Shown here: positions 1 through 6,714 of the stretch, piece by piece
Layout of the letters: every line of letters starts with the position of its first letter
Position numbering within the stretch: the first letter of the stretch is position 1
From: JAYXXU01 sp037969155
Lineage (GTDB): Bacteria > Pseudomonadota > Gammaproteobacteria > Pseudomonadales > Moraxellaceae
DNA: 18,016 nt
NCBI GenBank assembly: GCA_037969155.1
Contig: JBBKWW010000012.1
Span: 1-18,016, forward strand
Direction of reading: 5' to 3'
Notes under the pieces: model-generated
What the model was told of the DNA's origin: nothing
The model's input: the letters and a program-made list of their open reading frames with translations, nothing else
Database searches by the model: none
Program-made: the position numbers and the translations under genes

Positions 1-482
1 AGTCCTTGATCACTCGGATAAGGCAGACTATGCCCTGTCTGCACATAACCACGCCGCTCATAAAACTCGATCAGCTCAGTGCGAGCATCCACCACGCTCA
101 TGATGATACGGTACGCATGTAAGTGGCATTTTGCATACTGCTCTGCATCTTGCAAGAGCCTCTTACCCAAACCTCTGGCTTGGTGAGTCGGATCAATCGT
201 CAAAAGACCAATATAAGCCGTACCGTCTTCCTTACCGGTAATCAGTGCCGAACCCATCAGCTCAGCACCTGATGCCAACACCAATAAATGCCGATATGGG
301 TTACTGAGGGTTGCAATCAACGCCTGTGGCTGTATTCGCTCACCACTGACCCATAACGTCTCATGTGTCCAGCCCTCCTGTCCCAGTATTGGGCGATAAG
401 CACGATTGATCAGCGAAACCAAAGCAGCGATATCACCCAATGTGGCTTCACGAAGTTGATAGTTTTTTACTTGCTCATTCAT
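1..482 (-). CDS. GNAT-family N-acetyltransferase (3' end beyond the window)
   Basis: The frame opens with ATG at 482 and stays open to the left edge, giving about 160 residues of a protein that continues outside. It begins MNEQVKNYQLREATLGDI and has the GNAT fold order: an N-terminal strand with a helix, a central strand pair around residues 66-97 (HLLVLA, AYIGLLTIDP), then the acetyl-CoA pyrophosphate-binding loop QARGLG (residues 101-106) and the following helix. A late segment, IEFYERRGYVQTG (residues 138-150), is typical of the family C-terminus. Such enzymes move an acetyl group from acetyl-CoA to an amine; the substrate here cannot be told. The start overlaps the stop of the upstream permease gene as ATGA (4 bp), with GGAG about 12 nt before the ATG, so translation is probably coupled. 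It is most likely the third gene of the serC operon. Confidence 0.85.
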   Translation of the reverse strand, partial: MNEQVKNYQLREATLGDIAALVSLINRAYRPILGQEGWTHETLWVSGERIQPQALIATLSNPYRHLLVLASGAELMGSALITGKEDGTAYIGLLTIDPTHQARGLGKRLLQDAEQYAKCHLHAYRIIMSVVDARTELIEFYERRGYVQTGHSLPYPSDQG

Positions 483-1243
483 TTGAGAAAAAATACTCCA
501 CTTAATCCAAAACCAATACTAATCACGACTCGCCGCAACCAAACCACCGAGAGATGACGGGCTAGTTTTGCACCAAAAACACCACCGATGACCGCACCAG
601 CAAAGCATTGCCACACCAGCGACCAATCAACAAACCCTTGCACAGACCATACCATTACGGCGACGGCATTCACCACCCCGCCGAGTAAATTTTTGACGGC
701 ATTATTATCAGCCATCTGTTGCAGACCCAACAATAACAAACCTGCCATCAATATCACGCCCATTCCAGCCGCAAAAAAGCCACCATAAGCACAAATCAGC
801 AGCAATAACGACGCAGACATCAGACCTAAACGAAAGTCTGCCGTTCGATGCAACCACAGGCGCAGCTGTGATCCACCAGCAAACAATAGCGTTGCAATCA
901 GCAACAAATACGGGATAAGCGCTTCAAAATTTTGATTACCGACCCGACTGAGTAACAGCGCACCACACCCGCCCCCCAGCAGAGCAAGCAGCAGCAAATG
1001 CCAAAAATCAGCACGTGCAAACAAATAGCGCCGCTCTGCCCACGCCGCCATCGGATGACTGGGCAACACCGCTGCTGCATTGGTGGCATTGGCCATCACT
1101 GGTGGTAAACCGAGCGCAACAAACACCGGAAAACTAAAAAATGTACCGCCACCAGCAATCGAATTCACCACACCAGACAGCAGCCCAACAGTCAACAGCA
1201 AAATGGACTGCGTCACTGGATCAAGAGCAAGCATCAAATCCAC
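479..1243 (-). CDS. TauE/SafE (TSUP) family membrane permease
   Basis: A 254-residue, very hydrophobic protein with about eight predicted membrane helices. The first helix contains GVVNSIAGGGTFFSFP (about residues 24-39), the glycine-rich signature of the sulfite exporter TauE/SafE (TSUP) family. A second related half begins near GGVVNAVAVMVWSVQG (about residues 188-203), fitting the internal duplication of the family. Members move small organosulfur or organic anions across the inner membrane; the substrate cannot be predicted. The first codon is GTG at 1243; an in-frame ATG at 1234 is an alternative, and neither has a strong ribosome-binding site. It starts 6 bp after the serC stop and overlaps the acetyltransferase gene by 4 bp, so it looks like the middle gene of a serC operon. 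Confidence 0.88.
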   Translation of the reverse strand: MDLMLALDPVTQSILLLTVGLLSGVVNSIAGGGTFFSFPVFVALGLPPVMANATNAAAVLPSHPMAAWAERRYLFARADFWHLLLLALLGGGCGALLLSRVGNQNFEALIPYLLLIATLLFAGGSQLRLWLHRTADFRLGLMSASLLLLICAYGGFFAAGMGVILMAGLLLLGLQQMADNNAVKNLLGGVVNAVAVMVWSVQGFVDWSLVWQCFAGAVIGGVFGAKLARHLSVVWLRRVVISIGFGLSGVFFLK

Positions 1244-1249
1244 AGCACG

Positions 1250-2326
1250 TTAGCCGTATTTTTTGGCAAAGTCCTGCATAAAATCAACCAACGCCTGCAC
1301 TGACTCCAGTGACACGGCGTTATAAATACTGGCACGCATACCACCGACCGAGCGATGACCCGCCAGATTCAGCAAACCAGCAGCCTCGCTTTCGGCTAAA
1401 AAGGTTTTTTCAAGGCGGCTATCGGCCAGCGTAAATGGCACATTCATGCCGGAGCGATTGGCCAGTGCAATTGGATTGGCATAGAAGTCACTGTGATCAA
1501 TATAGCCATATAGCAAGTCAGCTTTTTGTTGGTTGATCACTTGCATGGCAGTCAGGCCACCTTGCTCAAGTAGCCACTCAAACACCAAACCGGCCAAATA
1601 AATCCCGAAAGTTGGCGGCGTATTGATCATTGAGCCGTTTTTGGCTTGTGCCGCGTAATCCAGCAAAGCTGGCGTACCGCTTTGCGCGTGACCCAATAAA
1701 TCATCACGCACAATCACCAAGGTCAATCCCGCAGGGCCGATGTTTTTTTGTGCGCCTGCATAGATCAGACCAAACTTCGATACGTCCAGTGGCTCAGACA
1801 AAATACACGAGGAATAATCGGCCACTAGCGGCACATCGACTTGCGGAATGAAATCGTATTGCAAACCGCCAATGGTTTCATTCGGCGTGTAATGCAAGTA
1901 GGCGGCATTCGGGCTTAGTTGCCAATCTGCTTGTGGTGGCACAGCGCTGTAGCCATTGGCTTTACTCGATGCGGCGACGTTCACTTGACCAAAACGCTGC
2001 GCTTCTTCGATGGCTTTTTGTGACCAGATGCCCGTATCAATATAGTCGGCGGTTTGGCCTGCACCGAGTAGATTCAAGGGAATCGCCGAAAACTGTAGGC
2101 TTGCGCCGCCTTGTAAAAATAAAATTTTATAATTGGCGGGAATATCCAGCAGTGTGCGTAGATCGGCGTCGGCTTTATCAATCACGCTGATAAACTCAGG
2201 CGAACGGTGGCTCATCTCCATGATGGATAAGCCCTTGCCGTGCCAATCGGCCAGCTCAGTTTGGGCACGTTCGAGTACAGCAGTCGGCAGTGCCGCAGGG
2301 CCTGCGCAAAAATTATGGACGCGCAT
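1250..2326 (-). CDS. serC: Phosphoserine aminotransferase SerC
   Basis: A 358-residue enzyme of normal family length (about 360). It converts 3-phosphohydroxypyruvate and glutamate to O-phosphoserine in serine biosynthesis and can also act on the related intermediate of pyridoxal phosphate synthesis. The protein opens with the typical FCAGPAALP. The cofactor lysine lies in YAGAQKNIGPAG at residue 194, and the upstream VADYSSCILSEP (residues 168-179) carries the aspartate that contacts the pyridine ring. HRSVGGMRASIYNA near the C-terminus is also family-typical. The ATG at 2326 is preceded by AGAGGATCACATC, a good ribosome-binding site. It heads a compact group with the permease and the acetyltransferase and follows the SIR2-like gene after 92 bp, in which a clear promoter was not identified. 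Confidence 0.97.
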   Translation of the reverse strand: MRVHNFCAGPAALPTAVLERAQTELADWHGKGLSIMEMSHRSPEFISVIDKADADLRTLLDIPANYKILFLQGGASLQFSAIPLNLLGAGQTADYIDTGIWSQKAIEEAQRFGQVNVAASSKANGYSAVPPQADWQLSPNAAYLHYTPNETIGGLQYDFIPQVDVPLVADYSSCILSEPLDVSKFGLIYAGAQKNIGPAGLTLVIVRDDLLGHAQSGTPALLDYAAQAKNGSMINTPPTFGIYLAGLVFEWLLEQGGLTAMQVINQQKADLLYGYIDHSDFYANPIALANRSGMNVPFTLADSRLEKTFLAESEAAGLLNLAGHRSVGGMRASIYNAVSLESVQALVDFMQDFAKKYG

Positions 2327-2359
2327 GATGTGATCCTCTTGCCGGTCGCAAATGATGTC

Positions 2360-2407
2360 AAAAAAGATCGGCTATTTAAGCATAATTGAATGATGAAATG
2401 CAGCCGA
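2360..2407 (-). terminator. Possible weak terminator after the SIR2-like gene
   Basis: On the minus strand AGCCGA/TCGGCT arms (2402-2407 and 2368-2373), extended by an inner GCAT/ATGC pair (2398-2401 with 2380-2383), form a stem with a 6-nt bulge and a 14-nt loop, followed by GA and TC and then six T residues (2365-2360). The loop and bulge make it weaker than the other terminators in the window. It could separate the SIR2-like gene from serC only in part. Confidence 0.35.
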
Positions 2408-2418
2408 ACATCTATGGT

Positions 2419-4509
2419 TTAGCTTGGACTAATCGACTGCCAAACCCGCTCAAGTAGTGCTTTAAATTCTGCGTCTGGTGCAATGGGGTGCATGGCGATG
2501 TCGTCGAGGGTGGCGTGATAGAGTGTTTCACCGCCTTTTTCGAGGGCTTCGCGCAGGTGGGCTTCTGCTTGCTCTGGCTGGCCGAGTAGGAACTCGACGT
2601 AAGCGAGATTACCGAGAGTTATTGCTAGATCATCTGAGCTGGATTTGCTGACGGCTTGTTGGAATAGTGAAAATGCCATACTAAGCTTTTGATATGATTG
2701 TTTTTGTACATCCCAGTTGGCCTTGGAAGCTATTAGCAAACTGAAACCTTTAAAGTTTTCAGCTTTTGCTACTTGATGCAGCAATACACTTTCAGTACTT
2801 TCGCCAAAAAAACCAATTAAATCATCATATGTATTCATCATATCTTCCTGACGACCAATTTGCTTTAAGCGACTTGCCTTATTTAGAAAAGCCTCTGCAA
2901 CCCCCTGACGGACTAAAATATTTTTAGCCCCACCAAAGTTTTCGATTAATTTATCGTATGCTGTGATGGAGTCATCTTGGCAACCATCCTCCCACAAGTA
3001 AAAGCTTTTATATAAAAAGCTACGAACGACACTTAAAGACAGAATAGAATCTGTAAATCCTATAAACCTTCTAATCAACTGGTCACAAATATCTATTGCA
3101 GATTTTAAATCACCAGCACGACTCAATAGAGCACTCTTATTTAAGAGGCATCGTGCTGATAGCCTTTGTAACACGAGATCACCATACTTATTAGCGTAAC
3201 TGATGAGTGTATCGTACACAACCAGCGCCTCTGAAATATTACCAAGCTCACCAAGTATATAGCCCTTATTGACCAAGGCATTGGCTACTTGCTCCTGTAT
3301 AGAAAGCTCTTGGCTGTTAAAAAACCTTGCCAAGATTTTATCGTAAAATAAAATTTCTTCTACTTCTGAAGTCTGCTTTAATGCCAGACTAAAATAGCAT
3401 CTAGCAAGCCAGATCTCATCAACATCCCTCAAATACTTATATTGCTCAATTTCTTGAACAATTTCTTGATATTTACCCTCTAAATATAACTCAAGATAAT
3501 TTGGACGTTCTACATCTATCTCTCGTTGTCGGGCACGTGTTAGAAGCAGCCGCAACCCTTGCAAAATATCTTGAGTGTTTGTTGAGTCAGTATGGCCAGT
3601 GTCAGATAGATCCCCTATTGTGGCCTTATGCTCGGTACGCTGTGGATAGGCACTGACTGCTTCTAGCTCTTCAAGTAAATGTGCATACGGATCGGTAAAA
3701 ATCATCGGTGGAAAACAACCTAGCTGCCGTGCCAACTCGATCAAAAACAAGTCTGCCCCATCTGCACAGCGCATATAGTGCGCTAAGCTGGTTTGCAAAA
3801 TGGAATCAGCAATATGTGCAGGGGCTTGCTCGGCCATATCAACCCAAAACAGCCGATGCTGGCCTGAAAAATGCTTTTTAATCTGTGGAAAAAAAGCGTC
3901 AGCTTGCCCACTGTAGCCAATAAACAATGCTGGCGATTCGTTTAATGTTGAACAAACAAACTGGCTTAATTGCTGTGCATGAGAACCAGTTTCTTCATCG
4001 GAGTTAAGCTGTGCGAAACCATGACTTTGCCCATGCAAATGTACAACTGCTGGGTTGTCTATCAGGTGATACAGGTTTAAATTGGCAGCGGTAAAATCGT
4101 AAGTTGCTGGATATAAACCCAACAAGCCACAGCTACGCGCCAATAAATTATCAAAATTAAAGGTCAACACACGGCCAATATAGCCTTCTTGCAACAAGCA
4201 AGCCAAAGCAATATGCGCCCAATTGATTTTTGCTTTGACAATATAGCTTTTTAGAAACTGTCTGCGATCATCACGCCCAATCTGTGCCATACACTTACCG
4301 TAGTCTTGGCGGTCTTCACCCATTAGCGGCTTCAGCTCAGTTTTAAAACGCTGATGCATTTCTTCGATTAGTTTTTTTGCCAGCGGAATCCCTGCTGTGA
4401 AAGAGCAACCTGCACCAGTAAAAAATACAAAAGGTTTGTTGTTATTCTTGGCCTTACTCATAAATTCAGCCAAATCAGAAACATCATATTGTGTTCGCGT
4501 CTTTTCCAT
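2419..4509 (-). CDS. SIR2-like domain protein with C-terminal TPR-like repeats (candidate single-gene defence protein)
   Basis: A 696-residue protein counted from the ATG at 4509; the frame stays open upstream to a TTG at 4560, but that lies in the T-run of the sucD terminator, while AAGG sits 10 nt before the chosen ATG. Residues 25-265 look like a SIR2-like NAD-binding domain: FFTGAGCSFTAGIP (29-42), RVLTFNFDNLL (113-123, with N118), VVHLHGQSHG (155-164, with H159) and LFIGYSGQAD (195-204). N118 and H159 fall where NAD-hydrolysing SIR2 defence proteins such as ThsA have their catalytic Asn and His, with nearly the same spacing. A polar linker (about 285-325) leads to TPR-like repeats of exactly 43 residues (about 386-595) and a canonical TPR-like end (625-660). 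No partner gene adjoins it. NAD depletion on sensing an invader is inference; a regulatory or ADP-ribosylating role is possible. Confidence 0.85.
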   Translation of the reverse strand: MEKTRTQYDVSDLAEFMSKAKNNNKPFVFFTGAGCSFTAGIPLAKKLIEEMHQRFKTELKPLMGEDRQDYGKCMAQIGRDDRRQFLKSYIVKAKINWAHIALACLLQEGYIGRVLTFNFDNLLARSCGLLGLYPATYDFTAANLNLYHLIDNPAVVHLHGQSHGFAQLNSDEETGSHAQQLSQFVCSTLNESPALFIGYSGQADAFFPQIKKHFSGQHRLFWVDMAEQAPAHIADSILQTSLAHYMRCADGADLFLIELARQLGCFPPMIFTDPYAHLLEELEAVSAYPQRTEHKATIGDLSDTGHTDSTNTQDILQGLRLLLTRARQREIDVERPNYLELYLEGKYQEIVQEIEQYKYLRDVDEIWLARCYFSLALKQTSEVEEILFYDKILARFFNSQELSIQEQVANALVNKGYILGELGNISEALVVYDTLISYANKYGDLVLQRLSARCLLNKSALLSRAGDLKSAIDICDQLIRRFIGFTDSILSLSVVRSFLYKSFYLWEDGCQDDSITAYDKLIENFGGAKNILVRQGVAEAFLNKASRLKQIGRQEDMMNTYDDLIGFFGESTESVLLHQVAKAENFKGFSLLIASKANWDVQKQSYQKLSMAFSLFQQAVSKSSSDDLAITLGNLAYVEFLLGQPEQAEAHLREALEKGGETLYHATLDDIAMHPIAPDAEFKALLERVWQSISPS
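2725..3354 (-). repeat. Array of 43-residue TPR-like repeats inside the SIR2-like gene
   Basis: A conserved lysine in the element L-x-N-K-(G/S/A) recurs at residues 415, 458, 501, 544 and 587, exactly 43 residues (129 bp) apart. Each unit then has a helix ending in A-x-x-x-Y-D-x-L-I followed by a variable loop, for example VVYDTLISYA, DICDQLIRRF, TAYDKLIENF and NTYDDLIGFF. Canonical TPR units are 34 residues long, so these are an extended form. The repeats are diverged at DNA level. Confidence 0.8.
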
Positions 4510-4539
4510 TTTGATCAAACCTTGCTTTAGTCCAGCCTT

Positions 4540-4545
4540 ATCATA
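4540..4545 (-). promoter_or_regulatory. Possible -10 element for the SIR2-like gene
   Basis: TATGAT on the minus strand matches the sigma-70 -10 consensus at five of six positions and sits 30 bp before the ATG at 4509. The bases 16-18 bp upstream are in the sucD terminator and do not resemble a -35 box, so an activator, or read-through from the suc operon, may be needed. Confidence 0.25.
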
Positions 4546-4558
4546 AATCATCATCCAC

Positions 4559-4580
4559 AAAAAAGGACGCTTTCGCGCCC
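4559..4580 (-). terminator. Intrinsic terminator after sucD
   Basis: On the minus strand GGGCGC-GAAA-GCGTCC (one G-T pair) is followed directly by six T residues. The GNRA-type loop, GC-rich stem and U-tract are typical of Rho-independent termination. It lies 21 nt after the sucD stop and marks the end of the suc operon. Confidence 0.85.
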
Positions 4581-4601
4581 TCTCTCATCACAGCCTACAG
4601 C

Positions 4602-5480
4602 TTATTTCCAGCCAGTAATCTCAGCCAGTGCCGCACCCAACATCGCTGGGTTATCGACAGTTTTTACGCCAGCAGCTTGCAGCGCCGCAAACTTTTCTTC
4701 AGCAGTACCTTGACCACCAGAGATAATCGCGCCCGCATGTCCCATGCGCTTGCCCGCTGGTGCAGTCACACCCGCGATATACGACACGACCGGCTTGGTT
4801 ACATTGGCTTTAATAAACGCCGCTGCTTCTTCCTCAGCCGAACCACCAATCTCACCAACCATGATGATCGCTTCGGTCTTCGGATCGTTTTGGAACAATT
4901 CCAGCGCATCGATAAAGGTCATACCCGGAATCGGGTCACCACCGATACCGATACAAGTAGACTGACCAAAACCCAAGTCCGTAGTCTGCTTGACCGCTTC
5001 ATAAGTCAGTGTGCCTGAACGTGACACGATACCGACTTTACCGGGTAGATGAATGCTACCGGGCATAATGCCGATTTTGCATTCGCCTGGGGTGATGATG
5101 CCTGGGCAGTTTGGCCCAATCATGCGCACGCCGCCTTTTTGTAGGATGTATTCTTTGACGAATAGCATGTCCATGGTCGGAATGCCTTCGGTGATACAGA
5201 CCACTAACTCGATACCCGCATCGACGGCTTCAAGGATTGAGTCTTTACAAAATGGCGCAGGTACATAGATGACCGAGACGGTCGCGCCAGTCGCAGCAAC
5301 GGCTTCTTGTACGGTGTTAAAAATCGGCAGACCCAAATGAGTCTGGCCGCCTTTACCTGGGGTGACACCAGCGACCATTTGCGTGCCATAAGCAATCGCT
5401 TGTTCGGTGTGCAGCGTGCCTTGGCCGCCGGTAATCCCTTGGCAGATCACTTTGGTGTTTTTATCGATTAATACGCTCAT
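4602..5480 (-). CDS. sucD: Succinyl-CoA synthetase alpha subunit SucD
   Basis: A 292-residue protein, close to the 289 residues of the E. coli subunit. With SucC it converts succinyl-CoA, phosphate and nucleoside diphosphate to succinate, CoA and triphosphate in the citric acid cycle. The N-terminal CoA-binding domain carries KVICQGITGGQGTLHTEQA (residues 10-28). The phosphorylated active-site histidine is H248 in KRMGHAGAIISGGQGTAEEK (244-263), and GEIGGSAEEEAA (209-220) supplies the neighbouring power-helix region. The ATG at 5480 follows the sucC stop by 2 nt, with GGAG inside the sucC end as ribosome-binding site, so the two subunits should be made in step. It is the last gene of the suc operon. 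Confidence 0.98.
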   Translation of the reverse strand: MSVLIDKNTKVICQGITGGQGTLHTEQAIAYGTQMVAGVTPGKGGQTHLGLPIFNTVQEAVAATGATVSVIYVPAPFCKDSILEAVDAGIELVVCITEGIPTMDMLFVKEYILQKGGVRMIGPNCPGIITPGECKIGIMPGSIHLPGKVGIVSRSGTLTYEAVKQTTDLGFGQSTCIGIGGDPIPGMTFIDALELFQNDPKTEAIIMVGEIGGSAEEEAAAFIKANVTKPVVSYIAGVTAPAGKRMGHAGAIISGGQGTAEEKFAALQAAGVKTVDNPAMLGAALAEITGWK

Positions 5481-5482
5481 GA

Positions 5483-6649
5483 TTATGCTCCAGCCACCGC
5501 TTTAACCACTTGAGTGCCTGCATCATCAAGCGATGTTGCAGGAGTAATATTTAAGCCCGATTCACGTAGGATTTTTGCACCGAGTTCAGCGTTATTACCC
5601 TCTAAACGCACGACCACCGGTACTTTGACGCCCACGTCTTTCACCGCAGCAATAATCCCTTCAGCAATCATGGCGCAACTGACGATCCCACCAAAAATAT
5701 TGACCAAAACCGCTTCTACCGCAGTATCAGACAGGATGATTTTGAACGCTTCAGTGACGCGCTCTTTGGTTGCACCGCCGCCCACGTCGAGGAAGTTGGC
5801 GGGTTGGCCGCCTTTAAGCTTGATCAAATCCATGGTCGCCATCGCGAGACCCGCGCCATTGACCATACAGCCGATGTTGCCTTCAAGTGCGACGTAGTTC
5901 AGTTCGTGCTCGGCAGCGATACGCTCACGCTCGTCGATCTGGCTTGGATCATCCATTGCTTTCAGATCAGGATGGCGATAGATCGCGTTAGAGTCGATCA
6001 CGACTTTAGCGTCTAGGCAAAACAAGTCGCCGTCCGCTTTGATCACCAGTGGATTAATTTCGAGCAAGGCCAGATCTTTTTCGACAAACAGCTTGGCCAG
6101 CTTTTGGAAAATATCAGCAAACTGACGGGTTTGCTTGGCATTTAAGCCGAGTTTGCCAGCCAATTCACGGCCTTGATAGGCTTGTGCGCCGATCAACGGG
6201 TCGATGACCATTTTGAGGATTTTTTCTGGGGTATCATGTGCCACGTCTTCAATATTCACGCCGCCTTCAGTTGAGGCCATGAATACCACTTTACGGGTGG
6301 CACGATCTACCACTGCGCCCAGATACAGCTCATCCGCGATATCAACTGGTAAATCGACCAAAATCTGGTTCACCGGCTGACCAGTCGCATCGGTCTGAAA
6401 GGTGACCAAACGAGTACCGAGTAAGTTTTTAGCAAACTGTTCGACTTCGTCCAGTGACTTAACCAGCTTAACGCCACCTGCTTTACCGCGACCACCGGCG
6501 TGAACCTGTGCTTTAACCACATACACATCACCACCGATTTTTTCGGCAGCAGCACGCGCTTCGGCAGGAGTACTGGCAACGATACCCGTAGTGACAGGCA
6601 GACCATATTGTGCAAACAGTTGCTTGCCTTGATATTCATGTAGATTCAT
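5483..6649 (-). CDS. sucC: Succinyl-CoA synthetase beta subunit SucC
   Basis: A 388-residue protein, the same length as E. coli SucC. It provides the ATP-grasp nucleotide-binding domain of the heterotetrameric or dimeric enzyme. It opens with MNLHEYQGKQLFAQYGLPV; the nucleotide-contacting loop VKAQVHAGGRGKAGGVKL lies at residues 45-62, the metal-binding region around LLEINPLV and FCLDAKVVIDSNA near residues 195-222, and the C-terminal CoA-ligase-like domain around MVNGAGLAMATMDLIK and NFLDVGGGA. AAGGA is placed 6-7 nt before the ATG. Only 35 nt separate the ATG from the lpdA terminator-like hairpin, so expression probably depends on read-through from lpdA or on a promoter within lpdA. Confidence 0.98.
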   Translation of the reverse strand: MNLHEYQGKQLFAQYGLPVTTGIVASTPAEARAAAEKIGGDVYVVKAQVHAGGRGKAGGVKLVKSLDEVEQFAKNLLGTRLVTFQTDATGQPVNQILVDLPVDIADELYLGAVVDRATRKVVFMASTEGGVNIEDVAHDTPEKILKMVIDPLIGAQAYQGRELAGKLGLNAKQTRQFADIFQKLAKLFVEKDLALLEINPLVIKADGDLFCLDAKVVIDSNAIYRHPDLKAMDDPSQIDERERIAAEHELNYVALEGNIGCMVNGAGLAMATMDLIKLKGGQPANFLDVGGGATKERVTEAFKIILSDTAVEAVLVNIFGGIVSCAMIAEGIIAAVKDVGVKVPVVVRLEGNNAELGAKILRESGLNITPATSLDDAGTQVVKAVAGA

Positions 6650-6678
6650 GGGTTTTCCTTATCATCCCCAAGTGCATC

Positions 6679-6707
6679 AAAAAAACTGCCGAGGATCAAC
6701 TCGGCAG
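6679..6707 (-). terminator. Intrinsic terminator or attenuator between lpdA and sucC
   Basis: On the minus strand a perfect 8-bp stem CTGCCGAG-TTGATC-CTCGGCAG is followed at once by seven T residues. It begins 7 nt after the lpdA stop. By form it is a strong Rho-independent terminator, yet sucC follows after about 30 nt with no obvious promoter, so partial termination inside the operon is the simplest reading. Confidence 0.85.
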
Positions 6708-6714
6708 ATTTCGC

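Noticed and set aside
2725..3354. Recent DNA-level tandem duplication in the SIR2-like gene
   Set aside because: The 43-residue period is clear in the protein but the DNA units are strongly diverged, so the duplication is old and not a variable-number tandem repeat.
4510..4560. N-terminal extension of the SIR2-like protein to a TTG at 4560
   Set aside because: The TTG overlaps the T-run of the sucD terminator; the ATG at 4509 has a suitable AAGG and the residues before it are not family-like.
5514..5897. 127-codon open frame on the plus strand
   Set aside because: Antisense shadow of sucC.
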